From positions 1-19,657 of the forward strand of contig PFLF01000092.1 in the NCBI GenBank assembly GCA_002784505.1: 19,657 bases of DNA, written 5' to 3'. Positions 7,451 to 14,612 of the stretch are shown here, one piece after another. Each line of letters starts with the position of its first letter. Position 1 is the first letter of the stretch. The stretch comes from Candidatus Roizmanbacteria bacterium CG_4_10_14_0_8_um_filter_39_9 (lineage in GTDB: Bacteria > Patescibacteriota > Microgenomatia > UBA1406 > GWC2-37-13). A program made the position numbers and the translations under genes. Below the pieces are notes generated by a model, which was not told where the DNA came from, ran no database searches, and saw only the letters and a program-made list of their open reading frames with translations.

Positions 7451-8128
7451 ATGAACGGTTTCATACTTGGTGAAAAATCTACGCAACTGCAAACTTTTAA
7501 TAAAAAAGGAGAGCGTATTCCAACTACATTCATTCTGACTCATCCCTGTTTTGTAACGTACATCAAATCAATTGAGAATGAAGGATATATTTCAGTCCAA
7601 CTGGGCTTTAAACAGACCAAAAACTGCGCAAAGCCAGTAGAAGGTGCTTTAAAAAAGGTGGGGATCAAAACCCCACTTCTTTTTTTAAGAGAGTTTAGGT
7701 TTGACTCAAAATCAAAAGATGTGAAAGTAGAGAAAAAGGACGGAAAGGCAACGCTTAGTACTGGCGAAAAAAAATGGACCGTAGGGCAGGAAGTCAAACC
7801 GTCTGAAATGTTTAGCGTCGGGTCATTGGTAAACGTATCCGGCGTTTCAAAAGGAAAAGGATTTCAAGGGGTCGTAAAAAGACACGCATTTAAAGGAGGC
7901 TCTAAAACTCACGGACAATCAGACCGTGAACGTGCTCCCGGATCTATCGGTATGGCCACCACTCCGGGACGTGTTTTTAAGGGAAAGCGTATGGCTGGAC
8001 GAATGGGCAATGACCGCGTAACCTTAAAGGGGCTTGAGGTAATTGAGCTTAAAGATAATGGTGTTTTAGTGAAGGGACTTATTCCCGGCGCATTAGGCGG
8101 TTTAATCGAAGTTCGCAATATTGAATAA
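7451..8128 (+). CDS. rplC: Large ribosomal subunit protein uL3
   Basis: An early-assembling 50S protein that reaches the peptidyl-transferase region; 225 residues, slightly longer than typical (about 205-215). The N-terminal barrel begins MNGFILGEKSTQLQTF and keeps PCFVTYIKSIE and VQLGF. The conserved KKVGIKTPLLFLREF block is followed by the extension loop KGFQGVVKRHAFKGG, the QSDRERAPGSIGMATTPGRVFKGKR stretch (about residues 157-181) and the MAGRMG motif. The ATG at 7451 is chosen because it aligns with the usual uL3 N-terminus; no SD is visible. It is the first gene after the promoter-attenuator. Codons for the KVGIKTPLLF segment form a terminator-like hairpin (annotated separately). rplD follows after 14 nt. 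Confidence 0.96.
   Translation: MNGFILGEKSTQLQTFNKKGERIPTTFILTHPCFVTYIKSIENEGYISVQLGFKQTKNCAKPVEGALKKVGIKTPLLFLREFRFDSKSKDVKVEKKDGKATLSTGEKKWTVGQEVKPSEMFSVGSLVNVSGVSKGKGFQGVVKRHAFKGGSKTHGQSDRERAPGSIGMATTPGRVFKGKRMAGRMGNDRVTLKGLEVIELKDNGVLVKGLIPGALGGLIEVRNIE
7657..7686 (+). terminator. Terminator-like hairpin inside the rplC coding sequence
   Basis: GTGGGG (7658-7663) pairs perfectly with CCCCAC (7671-7676) around a 7-nt loop (ATCAAAA), followed by TTCTTTTTTT (7677-7686). An A-tract before the stem can extend it against the T-tract. By the usual stem-plus-U-tract rule this is an intrinsic terminator, although it lies within conserved uL3 codons. Translating ribosomes would mask it, so it could act only when translation of rplC fails (polarity). 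It may be a coding coincidence. Confidence 0.4.
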
Positions 8129-8142
8129 ATTTATTATATCGT

Positions 8143-8823
8143 ATGGCTGTAGCAAAAAAAGAAGGTGAAAAAATTGAGTCAAAACAGAAATTTGCCATTC
8201 CTTTGTATACACTTCTTGGAGAAGAGCAAGGATTGGTTGATGTTTCCGGTGCCATTTTTAATACTCCCATAAACCTTGATGTTATCACACAGTATGTCCG
8301 TGTTTTTAGAACTAACCAAAGACAAGGGAACGCCTCTTCAAAAACAAGAGCCGAGGTTGCCGGAACCACCAAAAAGATGTACAAGCAAAAAGGAACAGGT
8401 AAAGCGCGTCATGGCTCAGCAAAAGCACCAATTTTTAAAGGCGGTGGAGTTGTAGGTGGACCAAAACCAAAAACCTATCAGCTGTCTCTGAATAAGAAGC
8501 AAAAAAAGATTGCGCTGTTTTCATCTCTTACCAAGCGTTTTCAGGATAAAGATATTTTAGCGGTAACCTCAAATGAGGGTAAAATCAAGACGAAGGATGT
8601 TATGCGGTTTATAAAAAAATTAGACTTTGTTGATAAAAAGATTCTCTTTATTCTGCCTTCCGTTGATACTTCAGCGTTTGTGTTGGCAAATCGGAATATC
8701 CAAGGGGTTCAAAATCTCTTTTTTCATAGTTTAAATGCATATGATGCTTTATCAGCCTCAAAGATAGTTTTCCTCGGTGATTCAGTTTCGGAATTAGAAA
8801 AGCATTTCCTTTCAAAAGAATGA
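8143..8823 (+). CDS. rplD: Large ribosomal subunit protein uL4
   Basis: A 50S exit-tunnel protein of 226 residues. A leading segment of about 15 residues (MAVAKKEGEKIESKQ) precedes the conserved fold. The tunnel loop is clear: RQGNASSKTRAEVAGTTKKM, then KQKGTGKARHGSAKAPIFKGG and GPKPKTYQLSLNKKQKK (about residues 63-120). The Rossmann-like C-terminal half ends in NAYDALSASKIVFL. In E. coli uL4 represses its own operon by attenuating the S10 leader; this gene is the second one after an attenuator-like element, but whether uL4 acts on it is unknown. The stop overlaps the rplW start by 4 nt (ATGA), implying translational coupling. Confidence 0.96.
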   Translation: MAVAKKEGEKIESKQKFAIPLYTLLGEEQGLVDVSGAIFNTPINLDVITQYVRVFRTNQRQGNASSKTRAEVAGTTKKMYKQKGTGKARHGSAKAPIFKGGGVVGGPKPKTYQLSLNKKQKKIALFSSLTKRFQDKDILAVTSNEGKIKTKDVMRFIKKLDFVDKKILFILPSVDTSAFVLANRNIQGVQNLFFHSLNAYDALSASKIVFLGDSVSELEKHFLSKE

Positions 8824-9107
8824 AAATTAACGACGTAATTATCAAGCCATTATTAACGGAAAAGGCAACCGCTCAGGTTTCTGCAAATATCTATACGTTT
8901 GAGGTGGCATTTGATGCCTCAAAATATCAGGTAGCGAAGGCAGTTGAGGCACTATTTAAGGTGAAGGTTACCGATGTGAAGGTAAACATAAGAAAAGGAA
9001 AAACGCGCAGAGTCGGGAAGAAGATGAATGTTAAGGCTGTTCCCCCCAGAAAAATAGCATATATACGCATTAAAGAAGGTACTATAAACGTTTTCCCAAA
9101 AGCATAA
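8820..9107 (+). CDS. rplW: Large ribosomal subunit protein uL23
   Basis: A 50S protein at the tunnel exit and docking site for trigger factor and SRP; 95 residues, normal length. It starts MKINDVIIKPLLTEKATAQV, with the conserved P-L-L-T-E-K motif, then YTFEVAFDASKYQVAKAVEALF and VKVTDVKVNIRKGKTRRVGKK. The basic loop ends before IRIKEGTINVFPKA. It overlaps rplD by 4 nt, and one base separates its stop from the rplB start. Confidence 0.95.
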   Translation: MKINDVIIKPLLTEKATAQVSANIYTFEVAFDASKYQVAKAVEALFKVKVTDVKVNIRKGKTRRVGKKMNVKAVPPRKIAYIRIKEGTINVFPKA

Positions 9108-9108
9108 C

Positions 9109-9909
9109 ATGAGAACAATACAACACAAGATGGTGTCAACATTGACGTCTAAAACTCATAAGCCTGAGAAGACTCTTACGGTATTGCTGAAAAAGCATTC
9201 AGGACGTGACGTCTCAGGCCATGTAACGGTTCGTCACCAGGGTGGTAGGCAAAAACGATATTATCGTATGGTTGATTTTAAACGTGACAAACGCGATATG
9301 GAAGCAACGGTAACGGCCATTGAGTATGATCCAAATCGCAATGTATACATTGCGCTTGTTGAGTATAAAGATGGGGAAAAAAGATATATCCTTCACCCAA
9401 GCACGATGAAGGAAGGGGACAAAGTAGTCGCTGGCGAACTGGCCGATATCAAAGTTGGTAACGCCCTTCCTCTCAAAAATATTCCGATTGGAATCGAGAT
9501 CCACAACGTTGAAATACACCCCGGACAGGGAGGAAAGATGATTAGAGGAGCGGGTGTTGCAGCCGTTGTCATTGCAAAAGAGGCACCATTTGTACATATT
9601 AAAATGCCATCAGGTGAAGTGAGACGATTTAATGAAAATTGTTATGCGTCAATTGGAGTTTTAGGAAATATTTCTTTTAAAGACAGAATATTAGGAAAAG
9701 CCGGTACGAAAAGACTCATGGGTATTCGCCCAACAGTTCGTGGAACCGCACAAAATCCTCGCAGTCATCCGCACGGTGGTGGAGAAGGAAGATCCGGCGA
9801 AGGCATGCATCCAAAAACACCGTGGGGTAAATCAGCACGGGGAACACGCACAAGAACAAAAAGAAAATGGAGTAATAAATTTGTTGTCATTTCCCGTCAT
9901 TCAAAATAA
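9109..9909 (+). CDS. rplB: Large ribosomal subunit protein uL2
   Basis: A 50S core protein near the peptidyl-transferase centre; 266 residues, slightly under the usual 273-277. The N-terminal part has HSGRDVSGHVTVRHQGGRQKRYYR; the SH3-like middle has GNALPLKNIPIGIEIHNVE and PGQGGKMIRGAG. The C-terminal part keeps GIRPTVRGTAQNPRSHPHGGG, including the functionally important His of the HPHGGG loop; the usual Asp just before it is Ser here. The end GTRTRTKRKWSNKFVVISR is normal. rpsS, which nearly always follows, is missing: rplV begins 5 nt later, with no remnant. Confidence 0.97.
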   Translation: MRTIQHKMVSTLTSKTHKPEKTLTVLLKKHSGRDVSGHVTVRHQGGRQKRYYRMVDFKRDKRDMEATVTAIEYDPNRNVYIALVEYKDGEKRYILHPSTMKEGDKVVAGELADIKVGNALPLKNIPIGIEIHNVEIHPGQGGKMIRGAGVAAVVIAKEAPFVHIKMPSGEVRRFNENCYASIGVLGNISFKDRILGKAGTKRLMGIRPTVRGTAQNPRSHPHGGGEGRSGEGMHPKTPWGKSARGTRTRTKRKWSNKFVVISRHSK

Positions 9910-9914
9910 AACCT

Positions 9915-10361
9915 ATGGAATTTACCGCTTATTTTCACAATATTCACAGTTCACCAAAAAAATTAAGGACGGTCATTGCTGATATAAAAAAATTGACTCC
10001 TGTCGAAGCATTAGATCGTCTTCTTTATTCTCCGAAAAAGACTGCACAGATTTTTTATAAGGCTATTAAATCGGTCATAGACAATGCCAAATATACTTTA
10101 AAAGCGAATGCTGATATGTTACAATTTAAGACTTTGGTAGTTGAACAAGGGCAGGTGTTGAAACGATATCAGGCAGGAGGAAGAGGAACGGTTAAGCCCT
10201 ATAAAAAGCGCTTTTCACATATTAAGATAGTTCTGAAATCTGCAGAAGTAGTCAAACCGATGATCAAAAAATCTTCGGAAGGTAAGAAATTACAAATTGA
10301 CCAGAGTGCCAAGAAGGTCAAAAAAACAGTAACTAAGTCAGTTACTCCACAAGCTAAATAA
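9915..10361 (+). CDS. rplV: Large ribosomal subunit protein uL22
   Basis: A 50S protein lining the exit tunnel; 148 residues, longer than the usual 110-120 because of a basic C-terminal tail of about 35 residues (from VKPMIKKSSEGKKL to TKSVTPQAK). The conserved part has SPKKLRTVIADIKK, EALDRLLYSPKKTAQIFYKA and the tunnel-loop end ending in KRYQAGGRGTVKPYKKRFSH. The tail looks low-complexity and may bind rRNA; that is inference. The stop TAA is directly followed by the rpsC ATG with no spacer. Confidence 0.95.
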   Translation: MEFTAYFHNIHSSPKKLRTVIADIKKLTPVEALDRLLYSPKKTAQIFYKAIKSVIDNAKYTLKANADMLQFKTLVVEQGQVLKRYQAGGRGTVKPYKKRFSHIKIVLKSAEVVKPMIKKSSEGKKLQIDQSAKKVKKTVTKSVTPQAK

Positions 10362-11000
10362 ATGGGACAAAAAGTTGATCCAAAAGGTTTAAGAATCGGA
10401 GTAATATACAACTGGAATTCCCGGTGGTATTTTAGTAATAAAAAGTTATTTAGGACGACCCTTGTTTCAGATATTAAGATTAGAAGAAAATTACTTGAAA
10501 AGTTTGGGTTTGCCTCCGTGACGCAAATAGATATTGAGCGTGCAATAAAAAAGATTACGGTCATTATCTATTCAGTCAAACCGGGAATGATCATCGGGCG
10601 CGGCGGCAAAGGACTTGAAGATGTAAAAAAATATATTATCAATGAGATATCCGGCGCCAAAAAAGACAAAGAATTAAAGGTTGAAATCAAAATTGAGCCG
10701 GTGAAAAAACCATATTTAAGCGCATACTACGTGTCCCAACAGGTGGCTGAAAAGTTAGTGAAAGGTTTTTCGCACCGTCCTGTTATTCATCAGGCGATGA
10801 ACAGAGTAATTGAGTCAGGAGCAAAAGGAGTGAAGATACAGATTGGCGGAAGAATTAATGGAGCAGAGATTTCACGAAGAGAAAAATATTTCCAAGGCAC
10901 GATTCCCACCTCGACCATTCGAGAGGCGGTAGATTTTGCGCGTTACCCAGCGCTTACCAAATCAGGATATATAGGAGTAAAAGTTTGGTTATGTAGATAA
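10362..11000 (+). CDS. rpsC: Small ribosomal subunit protein uS3
   Basis: A 30S head protein at the mRNA entry, 212 residues. It opens with MGQKVDPKGLRIGVIYNWNS, the standard uS3 start. The type-2 KH domain has KPGMIIGRGGKGLEDVKKYI (about residues 72-91, with the RNA-binding GRGG loop). The C-terminal domain has the VQIGGRIN-like motif KIQIGGRINGAEISRRE and GTIPTSTIREAVDFA, ending GYIGVKVWLCR. It ends close to that motif, so the long basic tail of some homologues is absent. No SD is seen; coupling to rplV is likely because there is no gap. Confidence 0.96.
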   Translation: MGQKVDPKGLRIGVIYNWNSRWYFSNKKLFRTTLVSDIKIRRKLLEKFGFASVTQIDIERAIKKITVIIYSVKPGMIIGRGGKGLEDVKKYIINEISGAKKDKELKVEIKIEPVKKPYLSAYYVSQQVAEKLVKGFSHRPVIHQAMNRVIESGAKGVKIQIGGRINGAEISRREKYFQGTIPTSTIREAVDFARYPALTKSGYIGVKVWLCR

Positions 11001-11009
11001 ATATATCAT

Positions 11010-11420
11010 ATGCTATCACCTAAACGACAAAAATATAGAAAACAATTTAGAGGCATCTGGCGAAAGATTGCAGTAAAAGGTCAAAATATGTCGTTTGGCA
11101 GTTTTGGACTGAAAGCATCGACAAACGGATGGATCAAGGACCGAGAGATTGAAGCATGTAGAGTCATTTTAGCACGCGCTACTCGGAAAGTTGGAAAGTT
11201 TTGGATACGCATATTTCCTGACAAACCGTTTACAAAAAAGCCGCCGGAAGTTACCATGGGTGCTGGTAAGGGAGATGTTTCACACTTTGTGGCATCGGTT
11301 GTACCGGGGAAAATTATGTTTGAAGTGGACGGATTGAGCGAAACAGACTCAAGATTGGTTCTTAAGGGTATTTCGGCAAAACTATCCGTTAAGGGAAAAA
11401 TTGTAACTCGAGAATTATGA
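11010..11420 (+). CDS. rplP: Large ribosomal subunit protein uL16
   Basis: A 50S protein at the A-site tRNA elbow; 136 residues, the normal length. It starts MLSPKRQKYRKQFRG and keeps MSFGSFGLKA, EIEACRVILARATR and KFWIRIFPDKPFTKKPPE. The loop that in E. coli contains Arg81 (hydroxylated by a 2-oxoglutarate oxygenase) reads EVTMGAGKG here, with Thr82 in that place. The rest of the loop is intact. A 4-nt ATGA overlap couples it to rpmC. The preceding gap to rpsC is 9 nt. Confidence 0.96.
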   Translation: MLSPKRQKYRKQFRGIWRKIAVKGQNMSFGSFGLKASTNGWIKDREIEACRVILARATRKVGKFWIRIFPDKPFTKKPPEVTMGAGKGDVSHFVASVVPGKIMFEVDGLSETDSRLVLKGISAKLSVKGKIVTREL

Positions 11421-11632
11421 AAAAATATACAAAAGAAATAAGTGATAAGACGATTGGAGCACTCAAGAAGGAAGAGGTTGATTTAAGGCTTGAGATCGGA
11501 AAACTGACCGTTGAGGCGACATCAAACCCACAGAAAGATACGAATGCATTGGTCAAGAAAAAGAAAAGATTGGCGGTAGTTTTGACATTTATAACCAAAA
11601 AAACGTCAGAAGCAAAAATTATCAGTAAATAA
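11417..11632 (+). CDS. rpmC: Large ribosomal subunit protein uL29
   Basis: A small helical-hairpin 50S protein near the tunnel exit; 71 residues. The family pattern is the first helix (ISDKTIGALKKEEVDLRLEI), a turn and a basic second helix with a VKKKKRLAVVLTFI segment corresponding to the usual I-R-R-x-I-A-R region. The family is weakly conserved; its place between rplP and rpsQ makes the call firm. It overlaps rplP by 4 nt. Confidence 0.88.
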   Translation: MKKYTKEISDKTIGALKKEEVDLRLEIGKLTVEATSNPQKDTNALVKKKKRLAVVLTFITKKTSEAKIISK

Positions 11633-11666
11633 TGTATTTTATATTTTATATATTAATTTAAGCAAT

Positions 11667-11909
11667 ATGGCAAAGGAATTAACAGGAAAAGTACTGTCGA
11701 CCAAGATGAAAAATACGATAGTTGTTGCGGTCGAAAAAAAATACCGGCATCCAAAATATCACAAAGTTCTTATGAGGCACAAAAGATATAAAGCTCATAA
11801 TGAGGGGATATCAGTGAAGGTGAACGATATGGTCAAGATTTCAGAGTCACGTCCGATTTCCAAGCAAACAAATTTTATTGTCATTGAAAAGTTAACAAGC
11901 AAAGCTTAA
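11667..11909 (+). CDS. rpsQ: Small ribosomal subunit protein uS17
   Basis: An early 16S rRNA-binding OB-fold protein, 80 residues. Conserved stretches are LTGKVLSTKMKNTIVVAVEK, KYHKVLMRHKRYKAHNE and ISESRPISKQTNFIVIEKL, matching family order. It is preceded by 34 very AT-rich nt, in which I found no convincing promoter. The start at 11667 (MAKELTGKV) fits the family. Confidence 0.96.
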   Translation: MAKELTGKVLSTKMKNTIVVAVEKKYRHPKYHKVLMRHKRYKAHNEGISVKVNDMVKISESRPISKQTNFIVIEKLTSKA

Positions 11910-11923
11910 TTTATTTCTAATCT

Positions 11924-12298
11924 ATGTTACAGCTGAGATCAATATTAGTAGTCGCAGATAATAGCGGAGCAAAAAAAGTTTCCATGATTGGCGTTCCCGG
12001 ACGCGGAAATAAAATGCTTGCAACGGTTGGTGAAGTGATTACCGCGAACGTAAAGGAAGCAATTCCCTATGGACAGATAAAAAAGGGAGAGGTTGTATAT
12101 GCGGTAATTGTAAGGACACACAAAGAAAGAAGAAGAAAAGATGGCAGCTATATACGATTTGATGACAACGCGTGTGTTATATTAGCTGAGAAGGAATCAA
12201 AAGAGCCAAAAGGAAGTCGCATATTCGGTCCCATTGCAAAAGAGGTAAAGGATGCTGGATTTAGTAAAATTGCCAGTTTTGCTGAGGAAATGTATTAA
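11924..12298 (+). CDS. rplN: Large ribosomal subunit protein uL14
   Basis: A 50S protein forming an inter-subunit bridge; 124 residues, normal (about 122). It begins MLQLRSILVVADNSGAKKVS, with the conserved DNSGAK motif, then VITANVKEAIPYGQIKKGEV, YIRFDDNACVIL and GSRIFGPIAKEVKDAGF. A single base separates its stop from the rplX start. Confidence 0.96.
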   Translation: MLQLRSILVVADNSGAKKVSMIGVPGRGNKMLATVGEVITANVKEAIPYGQIKKGEVVYAVIVRTHKERRRKDGSYIRFDDNACVILAEKESKEPKGSRIFGPIAKEVKDAGFSKIASFAEEMY

Positions 12299-12299
12299 T

Positions 12300-12605
12300 A
12301 TGAAAATTCGTAAAGGAGATAAAATTAAAGTAATTGCAGGTAAGGATAAGGGACGTGAGGGTATTGTAGAAAAAGTGTATATTAGACAGGAAACGGTACT
12401 TGTCCCCGGCACAAATCTTTACAAGAAGCATGTTCGTAAGAGTGAGCAAATGCCCAAAGGAGGGGTTGTTGAGGTTCCGAGGCCGCTTAGCATGGGAAAA
12501 GTCATGGTAATTTGCCCCAAGTGTAAAAAACCAACAAGAGTAGGTTATATGAGAGAAAAAGGAAGCAAGTCGAGAATTTGTAAAAAATGTAAGAGTACGA
12601 TATAA
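12300..12605 (+). CDS. rplX: Large ribosomal subunit protein uL24 with zinc-ribbon cysteines
   Basis: A 50S assembly-initiator protein, 101 residues. The KOW segment is KIRKGDKIKVIAGKDKGREG (residues 2-21), followed by VPGTNLYKKHVRKS. The C-terminal part carries Cys72-x2-Cys75 (ICPKCKKPTRVGY) and Cys94-x2-Cys97, a complete zinc-ribbon set. I chose the ATG at 12300 because the protein then starts MKIRKGDKIKV as usual; an upstream in-frame codon at 12252 lies inside rplN. Confidence 0.95.
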   Translation: MKIRKGDKIKVIAGKDKGREGIVEKVYIRQETVLVPGTNLYKKHVRKSEQMPKGGVVEVPRPLSMGKVMVICPKCKKPTRVGYMREKGSKSRICKKCKSTI

Positions 12606-12623
12606 AAAAATTTATTGAGCAAT

Positions 12624-13160
12624 ATGTCATTTAAAGATCAATACCAAAAAGAGATAAAGCCGAAGCTTATGCAGGAACTCAAGATAACCAATCCGATGGC
12701 TGTGCCGAAGGTTATTAAGGTAGTTTTGAACGTGGGAGCGGGCGAGGCGGTAACGAACAAGAATGCCATTGAAAGAATCCAAGAACAGATTACGCTTATT
12801 GCAGGACAGAAAGCAATGATTACGAAAGCTAAAAAATCAGTATCGGCCTTTAAAATTCGACAGGGTCTTGCAATCGGAGTAAAAGTGACCCTCAGGGGAG
12901 AAAAGATGAATATATTTATTGAAAAGTTGGTAGGCATCGTTATTCCAAGATTGAGAGATTTCCGGGGAATTGCAGAAAGCAATATCGATCAACACGGAAA
13001 TTTGAACATCGGTTTTACGGAGCAGACTATTTTTCCAGAAATTGAGTTTGACAAGGTAGACAAAATACGAGGACTACAGGTAACCTTGGTAACTAACGCA
13101 AAAGAAAAAGGAAAGGGAAAAAAATTATTTAGTTTAATGGGGATTCCATTTAGACAGTAA
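12624..13160 (+). CDS. rplE: Large ribosomal subunit protein uL5
   Basis: A 50S protein that binds 5S rRNA and contacts the P-site tRNA; 178 residues (usual 179). It contains NPMAVPKVIKVVLNVGAGEA, ITKAKKSVSAFKIRQGLAIG, RLRDFRGI and NLNIGFTEQTIFPEIEFDK, all in normal order. The ATG at 12624 is preferred over an in-frame TTG at 12615 because MSFKDQYQKEI matches family starts. rpsN follows after 6 nt. Confidence 0.96.
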   Translation: MSFKDQYQKEIKPKLMQELKITNPMAVPKVIKVVLNVGAGEAVTNKNAIERIQEQITLIAGQKAMITKAKKSVSAFKIRQGLAIGVKVTLRGEKMNIFIEKLVGIVIPRLRDFRGIAESNIDQHGNLNIGFTEQTIFPEIEFDKVDKIRGLQVTLVTNAKEKGKGKKLFSLMGIPFRQ

Positions 13161-13166
13161 ACTATT

Positions 13167-13352
13167 ATGGCTAAAACATCAGATGAGGTAAAATTTTTAC
13201 ACAAACAAAAATATACGACGCGTGATCACAATAGGTGTGGTTTGTGTGGAAGGTCGCGTGGATACATTCGTCGCTTTGGAATTTGCAGAATCTGTTTTAG
13301 AGAAAGAGCATTGGCAGGAGACATTCCTGGAGTTAAAAAATATTCTTGGTAA
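13167..13352 (+). CDS. rpsN: Small ribosomal subunit protein uS14, zinc-binding type
   Basis: A 30S head protein of 61 residues, the short type Z form. Cys24-x2-Cys27 (NRCGLCGRSRG) and Cys40-x2-Cys43 (GICRICFRE) form the zinc site. The C-terminus ends with the standard PGVKKYSW, 61 residues being exactly typical. The gene lies 3 nt upstream of rpsS, an unusual neighbour. Confidence 0.96.
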   Translation: MAKTSDEVKFLHKQKYTTRDHNRCGLCGRSRGYIRRFGICRICFRERALAGDIPGVKKYSW

Positions 13353-13355
13353 GCT

Positions 13356-13640
13356 ATGAGTAGATCACTAAAAAAAGGACCCTATATTGATGAAAATTTG
13401 ATGAAAAAGGTCATGAAGCAGAAGCAAGGAGAAGACAGAAGCGTGCTTAAAACATGGGCACGGGCGTCACAGATTGCGCCTGAGTTTGTCACGCATAAAA
13501 TAGGCATACACAACGGACGAAAACACATAGAGATATTGATCACCGAAACAATGGTGGGACACCGATTGGGTGAATTTTCGCCAACAAGGACATTCCGAGG
13601 ACACGGGAAAATAACGAAAAAGACAATGGACAAAACTTAA
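13356..13640 (+). CDS. rpsS: Small ribosomal subunit protein uS19 (displaced position)
   Basis: A 30S head protein next to uS13; 94 residues, a normal length. It starts MSRSLKKGPYIDENLMKKV and has the family blocks IKTWARASQI-like (VLKTWARASQIAPEFV), THKIGIHNGRKHIEILI and VGHRLGEFSPTRTFRGH. It is intact and looks native, but lies between rpsN and rpsH instead of between rplB and rplV. The junctions are tight (3 nt to rpsN, 17 nt to rpsH), so the move is old and settled or lineage-typical. Confidence 0.96.
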   Translation: MSRSLKKGPYIDENLMKKVMKQKQGEDRSVLKTWARASQIAPEFVTHKIGIHNGRKHIEILITETMVGHRLGEFSPTRTFRGHGKITKKTMDKT

Positions 13641-13657
13641 TAGTTTGTTTTATTTAT

Positions 13658-14044
13658 ATGAACGACCCAGTAATTGATTTAATTATCAGAATAAAAAACG
13701 CATCAATGGTGCGCAATGAGACCGTTGAAATAGACCACTCATCGTATAAAGAAGAGGTTCTCAAAAAGCTGAAATCGATGAAATATATCGATGGGTATGA
13801 AGTTGTAGGCGATGTCAAGAAAACAATATTAATCACCCTAAGGTACAAAGACGGTGTTCCCGCGTTAACAGACTTGAAAATTCATTCAAAACCGGGAGAA
13901 AGAGTTTACACTTCTTATACTAAAATTAAGTCTGTACTTGGCGGTATGGGAAGTCTGGTTGTATCGACGCCTAAGGGTATTTTGACCGGAAAAGAAGCTA
14001 AAAATGCTAAAGTCGGAGGAGAGTTATTATTTGAGATTTGGTAA
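13658..14044 (+). CDS. rpsH: Small ribosomal subunit protein uS8
   Basis: A central-domain 16S rRNA-binding protein; 128 residues (usual 130). It has NDPVIDLIIRIKNASM at the start and, in the C-terminal half, SKPGERVYTSYTKIKSVLGG and VVSTPKGILTGKEAKNAKVGG, including the conserved STPKG motif, ending GELLFEIW. In E. coli uS8 represses the spc operon by binding mRNA near rplE; I see no clear equivalent site here. rplF follows after 3 nt. Confidence 0.96.
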   Translation: MNDPVIDLIIRIKNASMVRNETVEIDHSSYKEEVLKKLKSMKYIDGYEVVGDVKKTILITLRYKDGVPALTDLKIHSKPGERVYTSYTKIKSVLGGMGSLVVSTPKGILTGKEAKNAKVGGELLFEIW

Positions 14045-14047
14045 TTT

Positions 14048-14596
14048 ATGTCAAAGATTGGACAGTCACCAGTGGTTCTTCCACAATCAGTAACGGTTAA
14101 AATTCAGGATAAGGTAATTTCTATTCAAGGAAAAGAAGGGCTGATTTCACTTGAACTTCCGACAGGAATTACCGTCGAAAACAAGGGAGCAACACTCGAG
14201 GTTAAGCGTAGATCAAACGAAAAAAAACAAAAGTCATTGCATGGACTTTATCGGAGTCTTATCTCCAATGCGGTTGTTGGAGTAGAAAAACCCTGGGAAA
14301 AACGGCTTGAGGTTGTTGGTACCGGGTACAATGTAAAGATGCAGGGAGCAGACCTCGCTTTTAAGGTCGGATACAATCACTTAGTGATGTTTAAAAAGGT
14401 AGATCGCGCATCATATCAGGTTGAAGGAGCAAACAAGGTCATAGTCAAAAGCGTTGATAAACAGTTGGCTGGAGAATTGGCATATAAAATTAAAATGATC
14501 AAAAAGCCGGATGCTTATAAAGGAAAAGGGATTAAATATGAAGGAGAAAAATTACGAATTAAGCCTGGAAAGAAAGCAAAAACAGGAACAGCATAA
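14048..14596 (+). CDS. rplF: Large ribosomal subunit protein uL6
   Basis: A 50S protein near the sarcin-ricin loop and factor-binding site; 182 residues. It starts MSKIGQSPVVLPQSVTVKIQ, has the duplicated fold with KSLHGLYRSLISNAVVGV (corresponding to the usual LHGTTRALI region) and RLEVVGTGYNVKMQG, and ends KPDAYKGKGIKYEGEKLRIK plus a short PGKKAKTGTA tail. The usual RKPEPYKGKGI motif reads KKPDAYKGKGI. rplR follows after 16 nt. Confidence 0.95.
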   Translation: MSKIGQSPVVLPQSVTVKIQDKVISIQGKEGLISLELPTGITVENKGATLEVKRRSNEKKQKSLHGLYRSLISNAVVGVEKPWEKRLEVVGTGYNVKMQGADLAFKVGYNHLVMFKKVDRASYQVEGANKVIVKSVDKQLAGELAYKIKMIKKPDAYKGKGIKYEGEKLRIKPGKKAKTGTA

Positions 14597-14612
14597 GTTA
14601 TTTTAAATCACT

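Noticed and set aside
9740..9982. An 80-codon ORF across the rplB-rplV junction
   Set aside because: It overlaps two clear ribosomal-protein genes in another frame and has no family features; it is a shadow ORF.
11582..11587. TTGACA inside rpmC as a promoter for rpsQ
   Set aside because: The sequence 17 nt downstream is GTCAGA, not a -10, and the element lies too far from rpsQ.
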